A stretch of 39,956 nucleotides of DNA, taken from assembly GCA_002069855.1 (NCBI GenBank), contig MWCF01000010.1:1-39956 (forward strand), written 5' to 3'. The notes under the pieces are model-generated. The model was not told where the DNA came from and searched no databases. It saw only the letters and a list, made by a program, of their open reading frames with translations. This DNA comes from Elusimicrobia bacterium ADurb.Bin231 (GTDB taxonomy: Bacteria > Elusimicrobiota > UBA8919 > MWCF01). Positions 8,925-15,986 of this stretch are shown piece after piece (within the stretch, counting starts at the first letter, position 1; each line of letters begins with the position of its first letter). A program made the translations under genes and the position numbers.

Positions 8925-8944
8925 AATCCGCGAATTCGCGGATT
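8925..8944 (-). terminator. 20-bp perfect palindrome after the radical SAM gene; possible terminator
   Basis: AATCCGCGAATTCGCGGATT is a perfect dyad starting 7 bp after the stop of the radical SAM gene. As RNA it could form a strong GC-rich stem, and the following minus-strand sequence is AT-rich. The T run is not immediately adjacent, so it is a weak match to an intrinsic terminator. A protein-binding operator for the next gene, 83 bp downstream, is the alternative. Confidence 0.5.
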
Positions 8945-8951
8945 AGCAACA

Positions 8952-9812
8952 TCAAAAGTCCTGTCTCCAACCGTTACAAAGTCCTAATCCATCCGCATAT
9001 TCAATCACTTTTTCATATTCTTCAGCATCAATCTTCCTGTCAATTTCCGGATACAAAGAACTTTTATTCGCAGGATGATACTGAGCCATTATGGAAACAT
9101 AGGTTTTAGCGGATATATGTTCGCATAGGAATTCAAATACCTTTTTTGAACCTGCGATATCGTCGGGCAAGACCAAATGTCTTATAAGAAGCCCTCTCTC
9201 AGCGATACCGTTTTGTATTTTAAGAGTTCCAACCTGACGATACATCTCTTTAACCGCCTCTTTCGCTATATTCCAATATCCCGGAGCGCCGGAATATTTT
9301 TCAGCCATATTGTCGTCGGAGTATTTTATATCCGGCATATATATATCCACCATTCCTTCAAGAAGTTTCAATGATTCCACTGACTCATACCCGCCTGAAT
9401 TATAAACAATAGGTATATTCAAACCTTTTTCGCGGGCACCGGAAATCGCGCTAATTATCTGAGGTATCACATGCGTAGGAGTCACAAAATTTATATTGTG
9501 CGCGCCCCTGTCCTGAAGTTCAATCATAATGTCCGAAAGATTACAGATGCTGATTTCATTTCCGTTATTCAACTGACTTATCGGATAATTTTGACAAAAC
9601 ACGCATCTTAGATTACATCCTGCAAAAAATATCGTTCCGGAACCTGAAACTCCGGATATAGGCGGCTCCTCCCCGAAATGGATATTATATGCGGAAACTT
9701 TTACATTTTTCCCGATCATACAATATCCGCGCATACCGTTTAGACGATTAATCCCGCATTTTCTCGGACATAACATACAATGCTCAAGATAATGCAAACA
9801 TTCTTTCTTCAT
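8952..9812 (-). CDS. radical SAM protein, PflX-like (pyruvate formate-lyase activating enzyme relative)
   Basis: Radical SAM iron-sulfur enzyme of 286 residues. The cluster motif CxxxCxxC is at C66, C70 and C73 (CNLRCVFC). An N-terminal set of extra cysteines (C12, C15, C19, C31, in HCMLCPRKCGINR) may bind a further metal or cluster, as in PflX-type proteins. FGEEPPISGVSGSGTIFF (47-63) is a family hallmark. The physiological substrate of this family is not established, and no glycyl-radical enzyme is encoded nearby. Its ATG overlaps the stop of the Yip1-domain gene by 4 bp, so it belongs to the operon starting upstream. Confidence 0.92.
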   Translation of the reverse strand: MKKECLHYLEHCMLCPRKCGINRLNGMRGYCMIGKNVKVSAYNIHFGEEPPISGVSGSGTIFFAGCNLRCVFCQNYPISQLNNGNEISICNLSDIMIELQDRGAHNINFVTPTHVIPQIISAISGAREKGLNIPIVYNSGGYESVESLKLLEGMVDIYMPDIKYSDDNMAEKYSGAPGYWNIAKEAVKEMYRQVGTLKIQNGIAERGLLIRHLVLPDDIAGSKKVFEFLCEHISAKTYVSIMAQYHPANKSSLYPEIDRKIDAEEYEKVIEYADGLGLCNGWRQDF

Positions 9813-10366
9813 ACCAAAAACACAGCGATTAGACCCAGAAATAAAATCCCTGTGCCGGCAAACAAAATAAAAAGATATATTGCCGGAGATAACGCGGTTA
9901 TTACAGCGCGCGCCGTTGAAAAAGAATAAATCTTTTTAATGGATACCACAGCTATCGCAGCGCACCAAACAAATATCAAAAATACGGCTATGCCTGAAAT
10001 CGACCTGCCTATAATACCAGAAAGCAAAGCCACCGGAATATTCAATAATATAGGGGCAAGAGAAAAATTCAGCAATACAAATAATGAAGTTGCGCTTCCT
10101 CTGCCTTTTAGAAGTTCAGCAGTCAGATGAAAAACCGCAGCGAAAATAATCAGCATTACCAAGTTAATCGGAGTAAACAATATAAAACGCAATAAAAAAC
10201 CGCTTTCGGAATTATCAGACATAACGGAACCTGAAACCGCAAGGCACAGGTTTGCTAAAAAGAAAATTACCAACGACAGCCAAACAGGCTTTTCAATAAT
10301 TATTCTATCAATGGCTTCCAGCGGATTCTCAAACAGCGAAAGAATCAAATCAAGATTTTTAATCAT
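9809..10366 (-). CDS. Yip1-domain-like inner membrane protein
   Basis: Hydrophobic protein of 185 residues with about five membrane segments (roughly residues 26-46, 62-85, 95-115, 120-143 and 155-182). The cytosolic N-terminal start NLDLILSLFENPLEAIDRII resembles bacterial Yip1 family proteins, where a short amphipathic region with the FxxPxEa pattern precedes the membrane block. Function is unknown. It starts 6 bp after the sppA stop, with GGAG 9 nt before its ATG, and overlaps the radical SAM gene by 4 bp. The assignment rests on overall pattern and is moderate. Confidence 0.75.
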   Translation of the reverse strand: MIKNLDLILSLFENPLEAIDRIIIEKPVWLSLVIFFLANLCLAVSGSVMSDNSESGFLLRFILFTPINLVMLIIFAAVFHLTAELLKGRGSATSLFVLLNFSLAPILLNIPVALLSGIIGRSISGIAVFLIFVWCAAIAVVSIKKIYSFSTARAVITALSPAIYLFILFAGTGILFLGLIAVFLV

Positions 10367-10372
10367 AATTAA

Positions 10373-11302
10373 TTACTCCATCATATATTCAAGCCTGATA
10401 CTTGTTTCCGGAACAACTTTGTCGAAAGCAAGACTCTCTTCAAAACTCGCAGGCAATATCTCCATAAATCTTTCCCATGGTTCAGAATCAGTTACTATTT
10501 TGCATTTTCCTTTTATTCCTGAAAGTTTTTTCGCCTCTTCTATGGCGTCATCCAAACCGCCTATCATATCCACAAGCCCTTCGCGCACTGCCTGTCTGCC
10601 GGTAAAAATACGGCCATCCGCAAGTAAACGGACCTTTTCTTCGTCCATCTTTCTTCCGGTTGCGACCTCCCTCACAAAATCATTATAACTTTCATTTATG
10701 AGATCCTGAAGTATTTTTTTTTCTTCAGGCGTCATCTCCCGCGAAAAACTGCCTATGTCTTTGTGAACTCCCGATTTTATGGTCTCTATTTTCACACCGA
10801 TCTTTTTCATAAGAGAAGAAAAATTGCTCAATTCCATTATTACTCCTATGGAACCGGTCAATGTCCCGGGATTGGCAAGTATTTTATCAGCTGCTGTGGC
10901 TATATAATATCCTCCTGAAGCAGCGACATCGGAGAAAGAAGCAACTACGACTTTTTTATCTTTTTTTAACTTTAAAATTTCAGCATGTATTTCCTGTACC
11001 GCTGCGACTGTGCCGCCCGGAGAATTTATCCTTAGAACAACAGCCTTTACGGACTTGTCTTCTCCTATTTTTTTCAGACGTTTTATTACTTTTTCGGAAC
11101 TATCCCTTATAGAACCCGCAGAACGCATAGACGCCCTTATGGTTCCATAGACATTGACAACTGCTATCTTATTCTGAGTTATGTTCAAACTATTGATTTT
11201 TGTTTTCTGGACACGCGATTTCTTCACGGATAACCACATCCCGGTTACAGTAGAAATCAAAAAAAGTATCAGAATAAAAATTGATATTCTATTTCTTTCC
11301 AT
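10373..11302 (-). CDS. sppA: signal peptide peptidase SppA, short (36 kDa) type
   Basis: Membrane-anchored serine protease of the SppA/protease IV family, which degrades leftover signal peptides. Counting from the ATG at 11302, residues 6-24 form a single membrane anchor. VLRINSPGG is typical of the fold. The nucleophile is Ser129 in DVAASGGYYIATAADKI, and the general base is Lys180 in SGVHKDIGSFSREMTPEE. The Ser-Lys spacing of 51 fits the short Bacillus-like form, which works as an oligomeric dome. The frame is open to a TTG at 11311, but an ideal AAGGAGG ends 9 nt before ATG 11302. It overlaps the preceding secreted-protein gene by 14 bp. Confidence 0.95.
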   Translation of the reverse strand: MERNRISIFILILFLISTVTGMWLSVKKSRVQKTKINSLNITQNKIAVVNVYGTIRASMRSAGSIRDSSEKVIKRLKKIGEDKSVKAVVLRINSPGGTVAAVQEIHAEILKLKKDKKVVVASFSDVAASGGYYIATAADKILANPGTLTGSIGVIMELSNFSSLMKKIGVKIETIKSGVHKDIGSFSREMTPEEKKILQDLINESYNDFVREVATGRKMDEEKVRLLADGRIFTGRQAVREGLVDMIGGLDDAIEEAKKLSGIKGKCKIVTDSEPWERFMEILPASFEESLAFDKVVPETSIRLEYMME

Positions 11303-11714
11303 AAATAGCAACCTCCTTTTTGATGGCTTTGGCCTCTTTTCTTATTTCCTCATAATCTATTTTATATCGCTTACAAATTTTGTCAAATGTTTCGCCGCGG
11401 TTGCGCCTGCGTATTATATCCTCATAGTTTTTTTTTGTTTTCACTGAAATCAAAATAACTTTTATTAATTCTTCGCGGCCGAGCCCTTTCTCCTTCATAC
11501 TCTGTATCTCTGTTGCGTCAAGATGCCAATAAGAGGCATAACCCGCCAGATTTATGGAAAACTGCTCCGGAACAATAACTCTTTTTTCGTCATTTGTCTG
11601 TTCCTCTTTAACGTCTTCGCCGAAAAAATTCAAATCATTTTCGTAAGAATCCGCAAACCCGCAATTTAAAACCGCGAACAAAACCAAAAAAAATAATTTT
11701 AACATAGGTGACAA
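11289..11714 (-). CDS. small secreted protein of unknown function
   Basis: 141 residues if started at the TTG (11714), 138 from the ATG at 11705. A weak AAGAG lies 7 nt before the TTG. The N-terminus is a signal peptide (LKLFFLVLFAVLNCGFADS), with a cysteine near the cleavage site. The C-terminal half carries a helical pattern, GLGREELIKVILISVKTKK then DIIRRRNRGETFDKICKRY. This resembles the 'GxGxgEli... eIl.lR..G.gwg.Ia..lgv' pattern seen in small exported bacterial proteins of unknown function. It lies between a barrel-like envelope protein and sppA and overlaps sppA by 14 bp. No enzymatic motif is visible. Confidence 0.75.
   Translation of the reverse strand: MSPMLKLFFLVLFAVLNCGFADSYENDLNFFGEDVKEEQTNDEKRVIVPEQFSINLAGYASYWHLDATEIQSMKEKGLGREELIKVILISVKTKKNYEDIIRRRNRGETFDKICKRYKIDYEEIRKEAKAIKKEVAIYGKK
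11312..11318 (-). promoter_or_regulatory. strong Shine-Dalgarno site of sppA
   Basis: AAGGAGG on the minus strand, 9 nt before ATG 11302. It lies inside the end of the previous coding region and settles the sppA start against the in-frame TTG at 11311. Confidence 0.85.
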
Positions 11715-11724
11715 AGTAAAACTC

Positions 11725-13587
11725 TTATTTTATATCATAATAATCAAACACTGTCCAGTTTTTTCCTTTCCAATCCACACGGACAGCAATCATGCTTTTA
11801 CCGCCTTTTTTAACAACTGAGTTTCTTATTATTCCTTTAAATTTTATAGTTTTATGTGCCCCAGGAGATAATTCTTCTATTATATTTTCCTTTTCAATGC
11901 CTGTAATAATGCCATCCGGCAAAATAACAGATAATCCTATATCCGTATGTTTATCTCCTGAAATATTTTCAATCAGTATATTAAAATCAAACTCTTCATT
12001 CCTTCTGATATTATTCAAAACATTTATTTTTATATCAAAAGGAAAAACACTGTGTTCCTTTTTTAATGTTGTAATCGCAGCGGAACCGGCTAAAAGCCAT
12101 TCCTTTGAGGAATACGGTTCTTTTCTACCTTTCAAAGCCCTCTGTAAATCATGTATAAATACGCCCTTCGCTTTTCCGTCTTTATATATTTGTTCAACTG
12201 ATTTTACAAGCCGGTTATAAAACTCTTCAGGACCCGCGGGATTTAAAGTTCTTTGATGCAAAGGCCAGTCAACAACATTCCCGACAGCCAGATTGACATC
12301 GTCTGTGGAAACATACGCGTTCCATCCCTTGAGAAGATAATCAAGTTGTTTCCTGGTGGCTTCGTATATCATAACAGAAATAATGTCAGCGCCGGCATCA
12401 GAAAACATAACAGGATCCTGTCCGTGATGCCATCCTTTTTCCCAGCTTAAAGTGAATACCCACAATGGCTTTTTCAATTTTACTTCAGTGGTAATTCTGT
12501 GCAGTATCGAAGAAACCTTGTGCGCCCTCCACCAGTACCACTGCTCTACCAAATGTTTGTTCCCTGCGGATATTTTTTCATTGGCGAACCACGAAATCTT
12601 TTGGACATAAGATAGTTTCGTCCAATATACGGGTACCGGTATATCCATATCAGAAATAAATTCTTCAACAAGCTCATATCCGCCGAAAGCGTTCCTTATA
12701 TAATCCATTCCTATATAATCAACTTCTTTGCATTCGTTCAGCAGTTTAACGAATTCTATAATATCGGAAACCCTTTTCTCATCTCCGAGAGAAACTGCGC
12801 TTGTTTCCACCACACCTTTTTCCGAGGAACTGTAATCGCAGGCATAAGAATAATTTTTATACTTATATTTTCCGAATGTAAGGTACGCTATCAAATACGC
12901 CCCGAATTTCTGGCCTCTTTTGTGCGCCTCGGCTCCCATTTGCGACAATTTTGAAATATTTTCAGTTCTCCAAGGAAAAGTTTCGTCCGGAGAAGCAGAT
13001 TCCGCCTTTGTCTGTCCTGCGAGGTACCAAAACGCGTCGGCCCCTACAAATTCCGTCCAGTCAAACAAAGTTTTCCAATCAGATTCAGCGCCGGCCGGAG
13101 AGCGCAGCCCGAGTTTATCAACAGGAGCGGCGTTCTCAAACGTCAGAACACCGAATATTTCAGGATCCAATTTTTTACGTTTTCTCGCGAAAATAAGAAA
13201 ATCTTCGGCGGAAACGGATATATCTTCCGAAAAAGAAGCGGAAATTGCATATCTGCCGACAGGCGCTGCCCACGGACACGGCCATTTCCCGACCCAAAGA
13301 TTCTTTTTCTCATCAAATCTCATACTCACCTGTTCCACATTGCCCACAGTCACGACATTTTCATTATCGCGGGAGATATGAACAAAAAAAGGACTGGTTT
13401 TGTATTCCTCTCTCAATTTTTTATTTTTTATAACAGCGTTCAATTCTATGAATTCCCAGCGCATATATCTTTTTTTCACCGGATATATTTTTACATCCGT
13501 TGTTATGCGCGTTATAAATACATATATGCCCGAAATCACACAAATAATAAGAAAAAGTATTCCGGACAGTTTTAAAATTTTATTCAT
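11725..13587 (-). CDS. large envelope protein with a putative glycoside-hydrolase-like barrel and a C-terminal Ig-like domain
   Basis: 620 residues that I cannot assign to a named family. An N-terminal signal anchor spans residues 7-27. Residues about 30-135 look like a beta-sandwich (FIELNAVIKNKK, VGRYAISASFSED). Residues about 145-470 are rich in Trp, Asp, Glu and Tyr and alternate in a way that suggests a (beta/alpha)8 barrel: FDWTEFVGADAFWYLAG, KFGAYLIAYLTFGKYKY, EVDYIGMDYIRNAFGG, LWVFTLSWEKGWHHGQ, ADIISVMIYEATRKQLDYLL. Residues about 520-620 resemble a CARDB-like Ig domain (IRRNEEFDFNILIENISGD). A polysaccharide-active enzyme is plausible, but catalytic acids cannot be named with confidence. 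Its ATG overlaps the dtd stop by 4 bp. Confidence 0.8.
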   Translation of the reverse strand: MNKILKLSGILFLIICVISGIYVFITRITTDVKIYPVKKRYMRWEFIELNAVIKNKKLREEYKTSPFFVHISRDNENVVTVGNVEQVSMRFDEKKNLWVGKWPCPWAAPVGRYAISASFSEDISVSAEDFLIFARKRKKLDPEIFGVLTFENAAPVDKLGLRSPAGAESDWKTLFDWTEFVGADAFWYLAGQTKAESASPDETFPWRTENISKLSQMGAEAHKRGQKFGAYLIAYLTFGKYKYKNYSYACDYSSSEKGVVETSAVSLGDEKRVSDIIEFVKLLNECKEVDYIGMDYIRNAFGGYELVEEFISDMDIPVPVYWTKLSYVQKISWFANEKISAGNKHLVEQWYWWRAHKVSSILHRITTEVKLKKPLWVFTLSWEKGWHHGQDPVMFSDAGADIISVMIYEATRKQLDYLLKGWNAYVSTDDVNLAVGNVVDWPLHQRTLNPAGPEEFYNRLVKSVEQIYKDGKAKGVFIHDLQRALKGRKEPYSSKEWLLAGSAAITTLKKEHSVFPFDIKINVLNNIRRNEEFDFNILIENISGDKHTDIGLSVILPDGIITGIEKENIIEELSPGAHKTIKFKGIIRNSVVKKGGKSMIAVRVDWKGKNWTVFDYYDIK

Positions 13588-14030
13588 AAGTCAGATTTTC
13601 TCTCTATAATAATCGTAACAGGACCGTCATTGTGAATTTCAAGAAGCATAGTAGCCGCAAACTTTCCCTCTTTGACAATAAGACAACTGCTTTTAAGATA
13701 TTCAACAAATTTTAAATATAGTTCAAGCGCTTTCTGCGGTGTTTCGGCCTCTGTAAAATCAGGCCTGCGACCGCGGCAGCAATTTCCATAAAGAGTGAAC
13801 TGCGAAACAACAAGGATATCTCCCCTGATATCAAGGACAGAATCGTCGAATTTCCCAGCGCCGTCTGAAAATATTCTTAAATTCAATATCTTGTCAGCAA
13901 CCCATCTGGCGTCATCATCCGTATCTCCTCGGCCTATCCCGACAAGCACGACTATGCCGTTGCCTATTTCATTTTTTATGCCGTCAAAAGAAACGGAAGC
14001 ATTCTTTACTCTTTGAATAACCGCTTTCAT
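13584..14030 (-). CDS. dtd: D-aminoacyl-tRNA deacylase
   Basis: Cytosolic proofreading enzyme that removes D-amino acids from tRNA. The conserved start MKAVIQRVKNASV fixes the ATG at 14030; the open frame reaches 14057 but the extra residues are not family-like. The protein has 148 residues, as usual for Dtd. Conserved blocks are GIVVLVGIGRGDTDDDARW, the SQFTLYG motif with its catalytic-site residues, RRPDFTEAE and the cross-subunit loop DGPVT near the C-terminus. Its stop overlaps the next gene's ATG by 4 bp. Confidence 0.96.
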   Translation of the reverse strand: MKAVIQRVKNASVSFDGIKNEIGNGIVVLVGIGRGDTDDDARWVADKILNLRIFSDGAGKFDDSVLDIRGDILVVSQFTLYGNCCRGRRPDFTEAETPQKALELYLKFVEYLKSSCLIVKEGKFAATMLLEIHNDGPVTIIIERKSDL

Positions 14031-14094
14031 AAAAATTCCGAATAATTCGCAAAACACTTATACAAGCCAACCGGATCTTAAAATATACTCGGTC

Positions 14095-14526
14095 TTATTT
14101 TATGTATTGAATTATTTCCTTTACAGTACGCACCTTTTTAATACCCGGAATATCCCAGGTATTTATTCCTATTACAGTCTTGTCTATTGCCCTGGCAAGG
14201 CCTATTTCCGATAATGTTCCGTACTTCCCGCCTATGGCAATTACAATATCCGCGGTTCTTACTATTATGGCATTTCTGGCGTGACTCATCGCAGTAACTA
14301 TAGGAATGTCTATATAAGGATTGGCATCTTCTTTGGTTTTACCCGGCAAAATTCCTATTGTAAGACCGTTAAATCTCTTTGCTCCGCGACAAGCCGCTTC
14401 CATAATTCCGCCCATACCGCCGCAGACCAAAATATGCTTCCTTTTGCCTATCTCTTCGCCAACGGATTCTGCAATGTTTCTCGTATTCGCCGAACATTCG
14501 CGGCCGCCTATAATACCCACAATCAT
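14095..14526 (-). CDS. LOG-like / TIGR00725-type Rossmann protein
   Basis: 143-residue protein related to the LOG and DprA-like Rossmann fold. It begins with MIVGIIGGRECSANTRNIAE and carries the glycine-rich CGGMGGIMEAACRGA, GILPGKTKEDANPYIDIPI, and a second glycine loop GGKYGTLSEIGLA. These are the usual signatures of the short TIGR00725 group. LOG enzymes release cytokinin-type bases from nucleotide monophosphates, but the role of this short group is not established. AGGA lies 8 nt before the ATG. It follows the tRNA-Arg gene by 24 bp. Confidence 0.88.
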   Translation of the reverse strand: MIVGIIGGRECSANTRNIAESVGEEIGKRKHILVCGGMGGIMEAACRGAKRFNGLTIGILPGKTKEDANPYIDIPIVTAMSHARNAIIVRTADIVIAIGGKYGTLSEIGLARAIDKTVIGINTWDIPGIKKVRTVKEIIQYIK

Positions 14527-14550
14527 AATATTTTTCCTAAATGGTTAAAT

Positions 14551-14622
14551 CGCTCCCGGCAGGATTCGAACCTGCATCCCCAGCTCCGGAGGCTGGTGCT
14601 CTATCCATTGAACTACGGAAGC
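14551..14622 (-). tRNA. tRNA-Arg (anticodon CCG)
   Basis: A full cloverleaf folds on the minus strand. The acceptor stem is GCTTCCG/CGGGAGC with one T-G pair. The D arm is GTTC-8 nt loop-GAGC. The anticodon stem CCAGC/GCTGG has loop CTCCGGA, so the anticodon is CCG. A 4-nt variable loop precedes the T arm GCAGG-TTCGAAT-CCTGC. The discriminator base is G, and CCA is not encoded. It decodes CGG and sits between a membrane-protein gene (11 bp upstream) and the LOG-like gene, probably processed from their common transcript. Confidence 0.96.
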
Positions 14623-14633
14623 ATTTAATTATT

Positions 14634-15986
14634 TTATCTATTTTTTTTAGTTTCGTCAAGCTTTCTGGAATATATTACGGCATTATCATCCTTATATGAC
14701 ACCTTCCACAATTTTTCATCAATCTTTCTGACCGGTTTAACAAGCAAATAATCAGTATTTGGCGGAATCTCACCTTTTTCAAAATAATTTCCTAAATATT
14801 CAACAGGATAAACTGTATCATACCTTCCGTCAATAGCCACTTTGCAGGATTCGTTCAGATGCCAGATGACGTATTCCCCCCAATTAAATTCGTTAAAAAT
14901 ATTGCCGGATATTTTGTTTTCTTTTATAAAATTTACAGCCCCGGAAGGAAATTTGTTCCCGGCTTCAATACGCGCGGACGGATTCGACAAACTTAAAAAT
15001 ACTATCAAAAAAAACTGCGGATATGCCGAAAAAATAAGAGCGGAGGCGATGTGTTTGTTTTTAAGCTTTTCGAAATATATCATTATGAAAGGCGAAGCGA
15101 TTATAGCCAACAATGGAATATGCCTTGCAGATTTTAAAGCAAATATTATACCTGATAAAACGGCTATGAAACACGCATACCTGCCGTATCTTAAACAGGA
15201 TAAGGCGGAAACTGCGCACAAAACAATATAAAAAAGATATACATATCCAAGCCATGAAAAATCATCTGGATTGAAAGGCATCCATTCCGTTATATACTGC
15301 GATGTCAAAGGATTAGTCAATGCCACGAACAAAGCCTTCCATAATTTAACGCCGTAAGGGGTAATCAGAGAGGAAAGTATAAGAACAATCATAAAATAAT
15401 AATACCTTTTGAAACGCTCGCCGAACAATAGAACGGCTATCAGAATTATTCCTGCGACAAATCCGCCATGCAGATTAGCCCACAAGATCATCACAGGTAT
15501 CAAACACCATAAAAATAATTCATTTTTATTTTTAATATAAAGGTGCACAAGAAAAAGACAGGCGGACAGCAAAAGATAAGTAAACAAATGCGGCCTGAAG
15601 GATGCTCCGGCATATACCAAAGACATAGCAAGAAGATATATCGAAAAAACGATTTTGTAGTTCTTTGAATACAGCATTAAAGTGGCAAAAAGAAAAATGC
15701 CTGTGACAAATCCAATCAACAATTTGAAAAATATTAGACCTTTTTCCGCGGCCCTGTTGTAAACCGAATAAAAAGCAACCTCTCCCAGCCATTCGTGATT
15801 AGTCCACTCTCTTCCTAACGCGGTATATGAATAAATATCTGTTCTTTGTATCCGTCGTGTCTCCAGAGTTTTCCTGCCAAAAAACAAATGTCCCCAATAA
15901 TCCACATCCTGCCATTTGTTATAAAAGAAAAAAGGGACCGTAAGGAGTCCCGCTAAAATAAACATCGCAATCCGATTGTTATTCAT
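14634..15986 (-). CDS. polytopic membrane protein, glycosyltransferase-like architecture, function unknown
   Basis: 450 residues with about ten hydrophobic segments and a soluble C-terminal part from about residue 355. The first loop contains WQDVDYWGHLFFGRKTLE and YTALGREWTNHEWLGE, an acidic/aromatic loop between the first two membrane spans that recalls PMT/GT-C-type lipid-linked glycosyltransferases. The C-terminal NIFNEFNWGEYVIWHL and KVAIDGRYDTVYPVEYL are recognisable from uncharacterised bacterial membrane proteins with the 'N-W-G-Y-L ... IDGR' pattern. A glycosyltransferase role is an inference from architecture only. Its ATG overlaps the alaS stop by 4 bp. Confidence 0.8.
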   Translation of the reverse strand: MNNNRIAMFILAGLLTVPFFFYNKWQDVDYWGHLFFGRKTLETRRIQRTDIYSYTALGREWTNHEWLGEVAFYSVYNRAAEKGLIFFKLLIGFVTGIFLFATLMLYSKNYKIVFSIYLLAMSLVYAGASFRPHLFTYLLLSACLFLVHLYIKNKNELFLWCLIPVMILWANLHGGFVAGIILIAVLLFGERFKRYYYFMIVLILSSLITPYGVKLWKALFVALTNPLTSQYITEWMPFNPDDFSWLGYVYLFYIVLCAVSALSCLRYGRYACFIAVLSGIIFALKSARHIPLLAIIASPFIMIYFEKLKNKHIASALIFSAYPQFFLIVFLSLSNPSARIEAGNKFPSGAVNFIKENKISGNIFNEFNWGEYVIWHLNESCKVAIDGRYDTVYPVEYLGNYFEKGEIPPNTDYLLVKPVRKIDEKLWKVSYKDDNAVIYSRKLDETKKNR

